DNA of 64,000 nt from NCBI RefSeq assembly GCF_026230105.1, contig NC_079475.1, positions 29,262,086-29,326,085 on the forward strand. Reading direction: 5' to 3'. Positions within the stretch are counted from its first letter, which is position 1. Each line of letters opens with the position of its first letter. Position numbers and translations under genes: made by a program. Source of the stretch: Diorhabda sublineata (Eukaryota > Arthropoda > Insecta > Coleoptera > Chrysomelidae). Below, piece by piece: positions 1 through 11,935 of this stretch. The notes below the pieces were generated by a model. That model did not search any database, was not told the origin of the DNA, and saw nothing but the letters and a program-made list of their open reading frames with translations.

Positions 1-480
1 CCCTAAAAAGCAGCTGAAAACAGGGTTTCAAATATCGATCGAGGTTGTAGTTTTTGAGAAGTCAACCCAGTTGACGTTAATTACAATTTTAATTTATGAT
101 GATTGGGGTATTTAATTTGAAATTTCACAACTAAACTATTTGATTAGCGAACCATGTAGAAGCTAAACCTACTGTAGTGGATATTTTTGCACGAAAATCT
201 TTTGGCAAACAATAATTGTAGAAATTTGTTGAGATTTTTGTTATGAAGTCTTTGACAGTGGGGTTATATCATGTAGGCACGTGAAAGTTTTGGATAGCAT
301 GAATGTTTTATAGTCATACTAAGTAAGTGGTGAAACTTGTTTTGTACCACCTGCAGGGAGTGGAAATTATGTTTGGTTCCTGTGTAATAACTGGGGCTGC
401 GTATGTTAAAATTATCCTTATGACATGTTTGTAAAGTAGAAGTTTGTTTTGTGTAGAGAATTTACTGTGTTTGCAAATTA
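1..480. other. AT-rich stretch, nothing recognised
   Basis: I see no coding signal, RNA gene or repeat structure here on either strand. It lies downstream of the LINE relic at 481-1035 in that element's sense and could be its decayed 3' flank. Confidence 0.4.
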
Positions 481-1035
481 GAGGGTAAAGTCATTTATAT
501 TTCCAGGCACAATGTACCCTAGGTATTACTAGAAATATGGTTTGTTCGTTGGTGTGAAGCTGCAATTGCAATGAGCTGTTTTTCCCAGCTATACTTCTGA
601 GTAGCAGGTACTCTGTTTTTGAGGCATTTACAGCTAGTTTATTGTTTCTGAAATATGGTAAAATTTTGATGTTAAGGTGTGTTTGGATATTTTTCAATGA
701 ATGGTTAGGATTTTTTGCAATGAATGGTTAGGATTTTTTGCCGATGACACAAAACAAATGTTATCAGCGTACATGGCTGTTAGAATTTGTTGGGAAGTGG
801 GTAGGGCATATGTGAAAAGGGAATACAACAAAGGTGATAAAACTGACCCTTGCGGTACTCCAGCATTAATGGGGTATGGGTCCACCATGCTCTCGTTATT
901 TTTAAAGCAAAATCTCCTATTAATCCAATAGGAATATAGAATTCTTATTGAATAATTTGGTACATTCAAATTTATCAATTTATTAATTGAATCTTCGATC
1001 AATACGAAAGATTTTAGTATGTGAATTTCGACCAT
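481..1035 (-). pseudogene. jockey-like non-LTR retrotransposon, reverse transcriptase relic
   Basis: Two minus-strand reading frames carry adjacent parts of one LINE reverse transcriptase. The first (1035 to 694) contains the finger/palm motif AGVPQGSVLSPLLYS followed by MYADN, where the family has a Y-x-D-D catalytic box; here the second Asp is Asn. The second (697 to 491) continues with NNKLAVNASKTEYLLL, the segment after the palm in jockey-type elements. A frame change falls between them at a 22-bp tandem duplication (697-741). There is no endonuclease, no ORF1 and no poly-A end, so this is a fragment of the middle of ORF2. A functional RT would need an intact Y-x-D-D box and a single frame, so I call it dead. 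The jockey/BS-type assignment is from motif resemblance; the exact clade is uncertain. Confidence 0.8.
697..741. repeat. 22-bp tandem duplication
   Basis: A unit beginning AATGAATGGTTAGG occurs twice head to tail inside the LINE relic. It accounts for the frame break between the two parts of the RT. It looks like a local replication slip after the element died. Confidence 0.85.
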
Positions 1036-2574
1036 GACTTAATTTTTTTGTCCTGTAAGCCTTCTCTAATGAAATTAAAGACTCTTATTATCTTAGCAGT
1101 CGTACTGTGACTGTCTCTGAACTCATATTGCTTGGAGGTATAATTTTGTGTTTATCTACAAAGTTTTGCAACCTTTTTAGAATTTATCTATGACCTTTGC
1201 AAAAATATTTAGTAGAATATAGGTTTATAAGTATCCATATAGTTATAAGTATTACATTTACAAGCTTAAGAACTACGTCCTAAGTCCAAGAACACGTATC
1301 AATCGTATCATACAGGAAAACCAAAAATATACAGTCTTAGTATTTGTTTTGCGTATCACTAGTATCACTGATATTTATTCTCAATTATCAGTTCTTTCTG
1401 AAGATTGAATTATGAAACTTTATCATTTTTTGCACATCGAATAACAATAGTTAATAGTTTTTGTTACGTTAAGAATAGAAGTTATAATCACTAATTCAGC
1501 CAACTTTCATATTTATTCACAGTTTTAAATAGCAATACATGCAACCGAGAAAAAATATTGTTACCACTTTCTTAGGAATCAAATCAGTATAACGAGGTAA
1601 CACGCATGCAAGTTATTTTACATTATCTCAAATTAAGACATATTTAACTTAACCCATCGTTAAACGAATTATAATTATTTTCCTTCTCAAATATGCAACT
1701 CAACTCTCATACCCAAAATATGTTTCACATATTTCTTTGCATAATCAGTGCATATGTTCGTTTTCTAATTACAGTTCTTTGCGTGTATTTATAGCAGTTA
1801 TTAATTTTATTACTTGTGTTGACATTCTGCATGGAATTGTAACTTTTTACGATATTCGTAATAATCTACATTCGGAAAATTTTTTAAAATAACTCTGTTC
1901 AGGGTGATTGCTTTTCCATTTGAAATATGAATCACTTCTATAGCGAGTGATTTTTAAAACAAAATATTTATATTATTCAGAGTTCCAACTGTGTCAACTA
2001 CTAAATATTGTTATTGTTCTGATTTCCTCTAAGCACAATTGGGAACAATTCATCATAAAGTTAAATGCAATAAGATTATGATTGCATAGAACTCTTTCAC
2101 ATTCATTGGTGAAAACTATTATCTATTTGAATATTGTTGACTTTTTTTCGGTTTCTGTTATTTTAAGGATCTTCTAGTTGCTTTTCTGATATATGGCTTG
2201 TCATTTGCTTATTAACAATTCTGTGTTCGTTTTTAGTTTGTGTCTGCCCTTGTTTCTGCTGTATATGTTAACAAAGGTCGTATTATTGCATTACATACTT
2301 TCACTTTGCTTTCTTTTGTCACGAATTTATTTTTTTGTATAACTTCTCTTAAGCAACCACTTACTCTCATTGCTTATTTGTTTCGTATAATTTCTTTTAC
2401 TAATTATTTCAAGTTCTAAGTAAATGTGATACCTGTCCTATTATATTTTCATCTTTCTGGAACTTATACCCACCTAGTTACAGATTAATATATATATCCA
2501 TTTTGGTTTTATTTTATGAAACATCAAATTATCCAACTTTACTATTGATTATGTGTGGTTGTTAATTTGGAATT
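1036..2574. other. AT-rich non-coding stretch, nothing recognised
   Basis: No reading frame over 60 codons with recognisable content, no splice-bounded exon and no repeat structure was seen. Probably intergenic or intronic sequence with old unrecognisable repeats. Confidence 0.5.
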
Positions 2575-2695
2575 TTTGGAATTGTTGGTGATATTCATCC
2601 TAAATACTCGCTTAACACTGCCACTACACCAACACTCACAATTACACTGTGTGACGCGCGTTTCGATAACCAAGTTATCATCTTGTGTAGTGGTC
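2575..2695 (-). repeat. Penelope-like terminal repeat with decayed hammerhead motif (copy 1)
   Basis: On the minus strand 2653-2679 reads as a stem GATAAC-TTG-GTTATC, then GAAAC, a GCGC loop and GTC. This is the 3' half of a hammerhead ribozyme with a very short stem III, as known for Penelope-like element terminal repeats. The 5' half core is changed (CACAAGA where another copy in this window has CTGAAGA), so the ribozyme should be inactive. The same TCACAATTACACTG... repeat recurs at 2785-2850, 20445-20560 and 51890-52050. Confidence 0.75.
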
Positions 2696-2784
2696 ATTAT
2701 ATAAACTATATCGCGTGCGTTTTCCACCAATTATATCAATCTGCTAAAATCATTTGAGTATAATAACACGTGCAACTTTGTGAC

Positions 2785-2850
2785 TCACAATTACACTGTC
2801 TGACGCGCGTTTGGATAACCAAGTTATCGTCTCCAGGGACTAAACTAAAA
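2785..2850 (-). repeat. Penelope-like terminal repeat with decayed hammerhead motif (copy 2)
   Basis: The minus strand of 2798-2840 has, in order: stem I strand GTCC, core CTGGAGA, stem GATAAC/GTTATC, CAAAC, loop GCGC, GTC, stem I partner AGAC. All hammerhead parts are in the right order, but the core has changes at two places (CTGGAGA for CTGAAGA, CAAAC for GAAAC) and stem I has one mismatch. It lies immediately before the Penelope-like RT relic but on the opposite strand from it. Confidence 0.75.
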
Positions 2851-2864
2851 TCTGATGATCATTG

Positions 2865-3500
2865 ATTCAACATTTAAGAAGAAGATGTCTGTTGTAAGTA
2901 AGAAATTGCAGAAGCTTAATCCGCAGCACAAAATTTCTTTGTAGCCAATCAACATTGTGGAAATTCTTTCTAACCAAAGGTTTGACAGAAAAGAGATGGA
3001 GTAATTGAATAAGGGTTTGGGTTTCGCTGTTACAGACGATGGCGATCTCAACGAATTGATTGGATATTTTGAAAGTTCCATTCAGTATCTTCCTCAAGAC
3101 GCTAGGAATATCATCTAGAAGGCGTGCAGAAATCAAATTTTGAAAAATATATCTGCTAAGAGTAAAAAGACACCTGAATACTGTCATGAGGTTGAGGAGG
3201 AAAGCAGATAAAGGTAACAAGGTTGTTATAATGGACAGGAAGGATTATTTCGAGACAATGGACAACTTAATTAAAACAGGACCATACACTAAAATCTCAA
3301 GAAATCCGCTGAATAAAATGATCACAAATGTGAAAGAAACACTTAAAAATTGTAAGAACCTTGTCACCGGTACACTCAGGTATAAGTTATTCGTAAGTAA
3401 TCCAACAATGTCAAAGCTCTATTGCCTTTCTAAAATTCACAAACCTGGGAAGGAAATGAGACCTATTGTTTCAACAATTTGTATTTTAAGCTTCTTTTGA
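2865..3500 (+). pseudogene. Penelope-like element, reverse transcriptase N-terminal relic
   Basis: In the + strand an open segment from 3186 to 3500 gives KADKGNKVVIMDRKDYF and KLYCLSKIHKPGKEMRPIVS, both diagnostic of Penelope-like (PLE) reverse transcriptases. Upstream, 2970-3185 continues the same protein in shifted frames with LNKGLGFAV and stop codons. The catalytic palm and the GIY-YIG endonuclease domain are missing, so the copy ends within the RT fingers. PLEs are retroelements related to telomerase RT and carry hammerhead-bearing terminal repeats; two such repeats sit just upstream (2575-2850), but in the opposite orientation, which agrees with the inverted arrangements reported for PLEs. 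Dead by truncation, frameshift and nonsense. Confidence 0.85.
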
Positions 3501-3590
3501 TGTAAGTTCCAATAATTTGGGAGCTGATGTAATAGAGAAATATTTACAGTTAACAAAATTAACAAAAATAGGAATAATAAGTAATAGGAA

Positions 3591-3838
3591 CTAGACTAAG
3601 AATAGGTCACACTAAAATTACGCTCGAATATTTTCTATGTTGAAGTAACAAACCTATGTATGCAAATTGTAACCAAGAACTTACTGTAAGACATATACTT
3701 TTAGAATGTACATTATACGCGTCGCAAAGGCAAGAGTGTAATTTTCCAAATGACATGAAAACCCTACTAGGAAAGAATTGCGACGTGGATAATATCTATA
3801 TGTATCCGTTAAATACGTCTTTAATTAACAATTTGTGA
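3591..3838 (+). pseudogene. non-LTR retrotransposon ORF2 C-terminal tail
   Basis: The + strand reads TRLRIGHTKITLEYF, then after one stop PMYANCNQELTVRHILLEC. This is the conserved end of LINE ORF2 after the RNase H region: an R-L-R-I-G-H-T motif, then a Cys pair and an H-I-L-x-E-C signature. It ends at a stop at 3836-3838 and is followed by an A-rich stretch (3885-3930), consistent with a LINE 3' end. Only the last ~80 residues are present, so this is a 5'-truncated copy, the usual result of target-primed reverse transcription. Confidence 0.7.
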
Positions 3839-6800
3839 TTATATTACCAATTCCATCGCAAATAACAAACATGATTGATGCGAAAAAAAGTTTATTATTT
3901 GTAAAATAAATAAACAAATTATATTATTTTTGCGATTTTCTCTAGCAATTGCACATAGGACATAAGTGCCAATTTGTTGAATTTAGTAATCTCTTCTACT
4001 ATCTATTTTATTATGAATATAGCGTAATAGGGCTACACCCTCTCTAAAGCCTTTTTCCTGCAATTTTAGGTCTTCCTCCTATTTTATTCTTAAATATGAT
4101 AAGTGTAATAAATAATAGGAATATTGAATCAACCTGTCAGCATGAAATATTTAAATGTGGAAATGAGTAAGTAAATTTTATAAAAATTTTTCCGTTAATT
4201 ACTGACAGTTCATTTTTATATCTAACAAAAATTCCATTTTTTCGCAGAACTGCACTGATACCAAAAGTTATGTAGCGCATCACATACATTATACATATTG
4301 TAATTGATCTATAGATTAATACCGTTATGTCCAACTCTGTCAAAAATACATTTTACATCTCAAATCTGTTTACGTCTCTTACAATTTATAATTTTATCAA
4401 ATACCTTATGTATTTTACGTTTCATAATATATCGATAGCGAACATATAGAAAACTTTGAAAGAAGTAAAAATTTTCATCAGTTACAATCAAATCAACAGA
4501 AAAACTGTGACAAAACAAGGATTTAATTTTACCTATTTCTTTCTGTTACAAGCAAAACATAATACTTCTGAGAGAGAAATGGTAATTATTATTCTATTAA
4601 AAAGATGTAAGTCGTTTTTGAAGTATTTTTTGCTCAAAATTTACTCTCACCAGAAGTAATTAATTGGCATTTGCACTTTACTTATTGATCTTCTGTGTAC
4701 TCCGGTCTGCTCACCATTTCGATAGTAACGATTTTGGAACGTGAGCTACCTGTCTGGGGCTTATACCTTCTGGCTTTAAAAAGCTTGAATGTAAATACTG
4801 CCTTACTGATGAAGTGTTCCACTTTTTCTTTTGGTTTTTTGTAAAAACGATAGGAATTGTCGAGAGTTTCTCTGATGTTCTTCAAGTGGTAATTCAACAA
4901 ACAGTGTCCAGTGAACGAATCAGTAACTCTCTCATCTCTATTTAATGAAATGGCCTTTTATTACAAGTTGGTAAAATTAGAAAAATTGTTTCATTGGGTC
5001 TTTCTGCATGTTTCCCAACTTTTTTATTACCAAGACATGATTGCTTTTTTGGAAACTCATAGAAGATCGTAGTACTGTAGTACTGAAATTAAATGTTATA
5101 TTAACAAACGTTACAAGTTGGTGTCAGTAGTAAGATAATGTTGTGAAGCTCCGACTGGACAATTTAAGAAGGTATTGGAAAATTTTATTTGGATTATATA
5201 CTGAAAGAAGTTAATTAATAAGTGATTCCGAAAGTTCTAGAATATTCTATGTGGAAATCAGAAGAGATACCGAATTTCAGGCTCCACTGATCGATTGAAC
5301 ATTGAAAAAAAGGAAAATAACAAGTTTTCGAGAAAATTATAGAATATTTTATCTAAAAACTAGACTAGATACCAAATTTTTCACTTCATCGATTAATGAA
5401 ACATCAAAAAGGAATACAATCATTTTGTTTTTTTTTAATTTTTGCCAGTAGTAAGTAATCGAGCTAAAATATAGGATTTTTAAAGATGACGCAGGAATAA
5501 AAAAGAAAATGAAAACGAAAAATGAAAAAAGGTTAAGAAAAGTTAGAGGCAAGTCAAGAACAACTGGAACAACAACAACAACAACAACAACTTGGTAAAA
5601 AAGACCAAGATTCATCGGAGGCTCGTCAGAAAATGTGGAGAAAAGAAATGAAAAAGGCTTAAGATAAACTGAATGATAAAGTGGCGGTACAAGTTATCAA
5701 CAATTAGTTTTTTTGATAATTTGCATAAGATACACACTCTACCATGATTTCCTTATTAAATATTAATACCAAGTTAAACATTTAACAATTGCTTACTTTT
5801 TTGCTAGGTTGCGTTATCAATTCTAAAACCATGACTATAAGCCACTTACCAAAATGTTAGACTCTTCCACCTGCCCTCAAAGGGTTTGGCGCATATTTTG
5901 CAACTTCAAATTAACCATAGGTATTGCAGTAGGAAAATAATAACCAAACTTTGCGACTCTTGAATTAAAGAGTACATGTAATTTTGGAAGCTGAATCTCA
6001 TAACTTTCTAGATTTCAGATTGGAACTCGTTGTCCTCTTCTAGCAATTTTCCACTATATTTATCTTTCTGGCCCTTATATAACTTAAAAACATCCAAACA
6101 CACAATTTTTGAATACATAACTCCAAAATTCTTCTGATATGCTGTGCCTAATACAAAATTCTCGAAAATGAGCCCCTACCTACTGATTACAAAATTATAT
6201 TGGAGTTTTCTACTAAATCGTTATCAAGTTGAGACAAAGTTTTGTTGACATAGAGTAAAGGAAGCTGCTTTATTAAAAGAACTCTGAAATTGGAATTTTC
6301 TCTGTGAATAGTGCATCTTTATGTTAAAATCTTTCAAGTTAATTTAAGTTGAGTAGCAGTGTAATAATTTTACAGAATAACTTTGAATCAGGTCACAGTA
6401 GACAGGTAGACCACTCTGTATATATAAAAAGTAGGCGATACGCACGTGTTGAGGACATTAAAAAAATTCTACACGAAACTTGCCGATAAAAATCTGAATA
6501 ACTGATAGCGCTTTCCTGAAATTGCTATACCGCATTAAAGTTAGAAAAAGAAGAAAGCAACAAAGAAAATGCTTCCGCATCAGCTATTTAAACCACGAAA
6601 TGGTAGCTTGGCAACCGATACAAACATATAATCATGCATTGATTTGCTGAAAAACTGGCTAGAACTGGAAAATAATCGATAAAGCTGAATGCCTAGGTTT
6701 TCGCCGGGAAAATCAATTTTCGTATTGACATAATAACTTTTATTTATACCCCAGGAAGAAAAATGAATGAAAATCAGTTGAAAAGTTCCATTATTAACCC

Positions 6801-7899
6801 TTTTGATTGAAATTTTATAATATGGAAAGTTGGATAGGAGTGATATTGTCAATCAATAAAATGGAACAAAGACGACGACTTTTTTATCTATCAACTCATA
6901 TATAGAGGTTTGGCTAATCTCCTTTCACAATTTCCTAATGCTGATTACGCTTTCATCTACATGAATATTTGATGGAAAGATATATTCCATAAACTATTGA
7001 ATGTTTATCTCATTTATTCAAACTATTGACACAGTGGGGTGATTTTATACAAATGATGTTTCTCACTTAATTAATTGACTCAAATACTTACACTAGAAAA
7101 TATAACTATGCACTAAAAACTAAACTGCCCGCTATTTATAATAATTATCCACTGACACTTAACTATTTGAATCTTTACTTTTTACTATTTCGATCAGTTC
7201 ACTATAACATTCAATTATTTACTGACTTTCTGGCTGATAAAGTAACGGCTATTTATATACAAAAAATTCTCGATAAATCTGTACTAGATAGTTAGCAAAC
7301 AAGCAGGCCTTTCTAGAAATTGATTCTATAAAAAACATATAAATAAACCGCCTCATAAGAAACAATATCAAAGGCTTCCGTTTATTTCCAAATTTGTACC
7401 GGGCGCGTTCACCGAATTTTCGATTCTATAAAATTAAACAGCCTGAATCTCTAGCTAGCTGGTAACATTAGCCCCTCCTTGGAAGGAAGTGCCTCCTGGA
7501 ACTTATGTACAGGTACAGCCGATACTGAATGTTTAAATCAACAACAGGGTCCATTCCTGCACTTTCCGGTCATATTAAAGGCACCGCTTTCAGTAGGCGC
7601 TGATGACGGGGTGTGGACGCCGGTATCCTGGATTATCACCTCTACAATGCTCCTGGTAACTCGCCAATCCAACTGGTTATTCGCAATCTTGATTATAGCC
7701 AGTTTTTTACCAGGAAGTTACCAGGAAGAAGATGTACAACGATTTGTGTTTGAGTATCAGTATCCTGCCAGCTCCTGGGATTTACTCTTCAAGTTATTTT
7801 AATCACGCAAATTTCTTTCGGGTCGGAATGTTGCTAGCAAGCGAATAATTTTCCGGCAGAGAGAAAAAATCTCGTTGTTGTTCTATATGACTCTATATT
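3839..7899. other. 4-kb AT-rich stretch, no gene recognised
   Basis: Apart from an (AAC)8 microsatellite at 5568-5591 I can support nothing here. A 72-codon minus-strand frame (4900-4682), rich in Lys and Arg, resembles nothing I recognise. The part from about 7130 to 7900 is downstream of a gypsy integrase relic in that element's sense and could hold its 3' end or LTR, but no repeat partner was found to show it. Confidence 0.45.
5568..5591. repeat. (AAC)8 microsatellite
   Basis: Eight uninterrupted AAC units. They generate a spurious poly-Val run in the antisense frame. Confidence 0.95.
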
Positions 7900-8760
7900 T
7901 AACTGTCCCAGTACCTTCGTACGCATCCATAAATTTTTCAAAGGCAGGGTACGACTCTTCTAGAATATGGTTCACTTCTTCCTCCTTCGAACGGCGCTAG
8001 TCGATTTTGGTAGACTACTTTCGCTTTTCCATTGGGGATTTTGCTTATTCGATAGATGACATCATTGATCCTTTTCTTGATTAAGTATAGACCTTCCCAG
8101 GTTTTTTGTAATTTTAGAGAGAATCCCCTTGTCCTCATAGGATTTGGCAACTGTACTCTGAAACCACCGTCTGTGTATTTGAACGAACCAATTAGTGTTT
8201 GTCATCCATTATTCTTCTCGATTAGATCACATTATACTCTCCCGCTAGGTCTTCTCCAGGCCGGAAGGCAAATTCTAGTTCACGAGGACACCTCGTTTCA
8301 TGTCTGTCTAAACAGAATTTCACCGGTGGACTCATTAATAGCAGATCGATAAGCCGTTTCAATTAGAATAGACATGGATCCCAATCTCTATGGTGGCAGG
8401 AAACTACTTTGAACAGATATCTGCCAATTCTCTCGACCACTTGATTTGATTCTGGATGTAATACATCTCCTTCATTTTCAGCTGTTCACTAATTTCCTGG
8501 AATACATGGCAGTCAAAGTTTCACCCTTGATCACTGTTGACTTCCAAAGGCACACCAAATCAGTTGATAAATCCTTCCTCATAGTTGAAGCTGTCTTTAT
8601 TAATATAGATATCCTATTTGGCTGTATTCAAAAGTTCTTCTTCTTTCCGCTAGGGCAGCTATTTACAGAATATCTTTATCTGATGCACTCATTCAACGAC
8701 ATAAGGAAGCCGTTTTAATCTCCAAAAACATTACGAGGCGACTGCAAGCATTTGGAGGGG
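7900..8760 (-). pseudogene. Ty3/gypsy integrase relic
   Basis: Read on the minus strand this is the end of a gypsy-type pol polyprotein. From 8760 downward come pieces of the integrase core. Around 8350-8310 is AYRSAINESTGEILF, the segment after the catalytic core. From 8150 to 7940 is the C-terminal domain, SLKLQKTWEGLYLIKKRIND, ending with KVVYQNRLAPFEGG. These pieces lie in different frames with several stops between them. The integrase of such elements inserts the cDNA into chromosomes. No protease, RT or RNase H was found on the upstream side (above 8760) and no LTR could be defined, so this is a decayed internal fragment. Confidence 0.85.
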
Positions 8761-9801
8761 ATTCATTACAAATGTAACCAGTGTACGTCAGATATCAACA
8801 TAAATTTCATTATAATCAATATTTCATCACTCAAAACTCGTTTTTTGGAGAAATTTTTATTTTTAATCACACATTTAAATTTCTATTTTCTAATGAAATT
8901 TTCACTTAATTTTAATTTTCAATCACGCATCCTTGAGATTCCGAATATTTCTAGTATTCCAATCAATATATTTATTTTTTTATTTAGTAGAAAATTAATT
9001 GTAAATTGAGGTTTTTCGGGTAATAGTTGAGTCTTCGAGTTTGGTGCAGATCTTTATTTTTGCAAACGACAGCTTTGGGATAATATAGGTAGTGGAAGAA
9101 GCTGGAGATATTAAGTGAAATTAGTGGAGTGGTATTTTCCTATGGAAGATTACAGCCTCTAAATTAGAAGCGGTTTCCAGAAACACGATTCAACTGAAAC
9201 TACTTCAAACATGTATTTTGGTCCTCCTGTCAATAATAAGTCTTTCTAAGTAATGGTGTTATGAGTAAAGGGAAGGATAACGATCGAAAATAAGGCTTAA
9301 TTATCCATAAATTTTGGTTCCAGCGAAGCTCTGGTAAATTCATTGTAGGAGAAAACGATTTTTTTTCATGACTTAGGGTGTGGGTCAAGATAACTTAATT
9401 AGGAAACGTGAGATTCCAGAAGTAATGTAATTTGTAATTTGTCGTTGAGGAGCTTGAGGTATATGTATCAGTTTATAATATCAATAAAGTAATGGTCATT
9501 TTATTATAACCCATAAAATAGTCTAACCTAAAAAGGAAGTACTAATTGATAATTCTCTTTCACAAATGATTCACATTCAATTGATTATACTCATGAGATA
9601 ATTGTGAATCTTGGATCTATTTAGCAATGTGTTCATAATTTTCAACAATTAATAATAAGCTCGTAAGTCATTGCTATTCCCAGAAATTGAAAACATCCTA
9701 TAAAAATTAGTTGATGACTTTATTATTAGTTAAATGGACAACAAACCTGACCCAAACAAAATTGTTTCCTCTCCTAACGATATATTAATTTTTTGTTGTA
9801 G
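8761..9801. other. AT-rich sequence before gene A exon, nothing recognised
   Basis: No repeat or coding signal recognised. From its position it is probably the intron upstream of the exon at 9802. Confidence 0.45.
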
Positions 9802-9935
9802 GTAACCAGTTTACTTTTAGAAGCAGAAAGACGAAAATTGACTGTGCTTCAAAAAGAACTCCAGCAAGCCTTGGAGGAAGGGGGTTCGATTAAAGCTAAG
9901 GAACACCAAAAACAAGAACTTCTACTGGCGATAGC
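9802..9935 (+). CDS. gene A, internal exon 1: coiled-coil protein segment
   Basis: A 134-bp open segment bounded by a polypyrimidine tract with TTGTAG (acceptor AG at 9800-9801) and by GC|GTGAGT (donor at 9936). Read from its first base it encodes 44 residues plus two bases, beginning VTSLLLEAERRKLTVLQKEL and ending with a Gln/Leu-rich stretch. It is strongly helical, with Leu spacing and charge pattern typical of a coiled coil. The two leftover bases are completed by the first base of the exon at 19640, giving Ala and an uninterrupted frame. Codon choice and amino-acid make-up are unlike the surrounding TE relics, and there are no internal stops, so I take it as a real host exon. I do not recognise the protein; many cytoskeletal and junctional scaffolds have such helices, but I will not name one. 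Upstream exons were not found in the window. Confidence 0.75.
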
Positions 9936-11394
9936 GTGAGTCTTTATTTTATTTTAAAATTCCATTAATATGAATTCGAAGATACAAATTTAATTCCTTT
10001 TTCTAGTGCTTAGTTAACAGTGATTGTTTTCTTTTTTTAAATATATTTTGAGACTAAAATGAGGTAAGCTTATCTTCAGCTAGTGACATCTACTACACGC
10101 ATGGATAGATGGGTGAGCTGGCTGGAACAAGAGTATACAAGCTGTAAGGGGATAAAGTAAACATCCGTCTTCTAGGAAGTGACGCTTTTATCATGTAAAC
10201 CGAGCTGGTGACTGTACTCAACGCAGCCAGGCTTGCTACTCAAAATAATAGTTACATTAGTCTCTAATTGAATTACAAAATGTGGCAACCTTGGTTTTAT
10301 TCCCATATCGTCCTCGACTAGTACTTCCTTTGATTAGAGAGCTAATACAAATAAAAGCTTCACTGAAAGTCATAAAGGCATAATACTGTATTCGGTAACG
10401 AATCTTGATTCTATTTAGGTGTCCATATTGGCCGTAGGAAGCCGCCGTGGAGAGTGACGTTATATTGGATTTACTGTTTAAAGACAGTACTGTTGAGATA
10501 ATGGTTCGAGAGGCTGTTTTTTATGGTATTCGCTCACCATTTGTATGTATTTTAAGCGGTATAACTAACAGTTGAGCATTATATCGATGATATTGTTCAA
10601 TCCACTTTACTGCATGTCGAACTATAAATTTTATCGAAGAAGATGATGTTAATGTTCTCTAATAGCCATATTGATTATCAGATTCAAATACAGTTTAACA
10701 TGTCTGAGATATGATTGGAAGAAGACTCAACATTTTGCATTACTGTTCAGAGCAACGCAGAGCGTATTTAATTTAATTTCCGAATTTTGTTTTAATTTGT
10801 AGAATGTAGATGTGAACACTTATGAAGATCTCTATTGGTTCTACTAATTCTGCAAAAAAACATGTTCGCATTTTCCGATATCTACTCTTATATATAACGA
10901 CGGAAAATTCATGTAATATTCCTAAGTAATTCTAGTTTAGCAAAGAATCTTATTAAGATCGTTTTTATTATGAATGGTTTCGGCTTCATTCACTATCATC
11001 TTATAAATTTTAAATATGTCGTTCCAATTCTTTTTGTGGTACCAAAAATCTAGTGGGCCAAGCTTACGAGTCTATCGTAATTGATAGACAGCTGAATACA
11101 AATAACTAACAACAATAATAGTGAAAAGTGTCTGAATAAAATTAGATTTCGTGTTCACAGTTCATTATACCACTAATCGCCAAGTGAAGTGAATTATACG
11201 TTATTTCTGTGATAAATACGAGACCCAACTTATTATCAAGATAAAATTTGGAATGAATATCTAATTAATCACGAATTAATTTTTTTCTCTACGTTACTTT
11301 ACTTATAATATATTCACACTTTACCACACTACATACATTGAATTCAATATTTCAAAAACAATTCTATAATTAGTGGAATAATTCAAGCATCCAC
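9936..11394. other. gene A intron, 5' part, nothing recognised
   Basis: Intron sequence following the donor at 9936. I see no repeat or coding relic before the transposase fragment at 11395. Confidence 0.45.
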
Positions 11395-11585
11395 CAAAAA
11401 TTCCATAACTTTCTATCACGCAGAGATGGATACACAACTATATGATTTCGTAAGTATCTCCATAAAAAGAAATCAAAAGGAGTCAAATCAGGGGACCCAA
11501 GCGGTCATTCTATTGTTCCTATTCGACCAATCTACCGATTTGGAAAGACGTTGATCAAGTAGTTGAATTCGAGGATCAAGAAGTT
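11395..11585 (-). pseudogene. Tc1/mariner-superfamily (IS630-type) transposase, C-terminal relic
   Basis: The minus strand reads NYLINVFPNR, then IGRIGTIE, then GSPDLTPFDFFLWRYLRNHI. This is the end of an insect DDE transposase family in which the last catalytic acidic residue follows the S-P-D-L-T-P box. Two stop codons interrupt the ~60 residues. It belongs to the same broad family as the longer relic at 24412-25170. It lies inside the gene A intron, antisense to the gene. Confidence 0.75.
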
Positions 11586-11732
11586 TAGAAAAAATTCTAA
11601 TTATCGAGGTCCTGTTAAGGTTTCTTCGAAAAAGTATTGTCATATTTTTCGTAGCACAGTACTGATAAGTTTTAACAAAATATCATTGAACTCAAAGAGT
11701 ACGGATACGTTGCATCGATAAAGGTCGAAAGC

Positions 11733-11935
11733 GCAACACGCCACGCCACCCCACGCCACGTGTCGAATATGTGTGCACATGTTTTTCCATTTAATTCACT
11801 TGTCTGCGTATACACTCAGCCCACCACACGCCACTCCATCCCACGTGGTACGATTTAAATTTCTTAGATGTATTGAATTAAATGGATATATGCATATATA
11901 TTTGACACGTGGCGTGGGGTGGCGTAGCGTGTTGC
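11733..11935. mobile_element. 203-bp MITE with ~36-60 bp terminal inverted repeats
   Basis: The left end starts GCAACACGCCACGCCACCCC and the reverse complement of the right end starts GCAACACGCTACGCCACCCC. The match holds for about 36 bp with one mismatch, then a looser match continues to a shared CCATTTAATTCA. A third, degenerate copy of the GC-rich arm lies inside at about 11820-11850. No coding capacity. I could not define a target duplication, so the superfamily is open. Its GC-rich arms contrast sharply with the AT-rich intron. Confidence 0.8.

Noticed and set aside
2867..3220. 117-codon minus-strand frame
   Set aside because: Antisense shadow of the Penelope-like RT relic, whose homology is on the + strand.
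5349..5615. Minus-strand frame with a poly-Val run and hydrophobic stretch, like a membrane protein
   Set aside because: The Val run is the (AAC)8 microsatellite read antisense; the rest is T-rich composition.
7479..7802. 107-codon + strand frame, possible secreted or membrane protein
   Set aside because: No recognisable domain, no splice signals; it lies in the 3' flank of the gypsy relic and may be its LTR region.
8056..8718. Plus-strand frames over the gypsy relic
   Set aside because: They are antisense shadows of integrase sequence on the minus strand.
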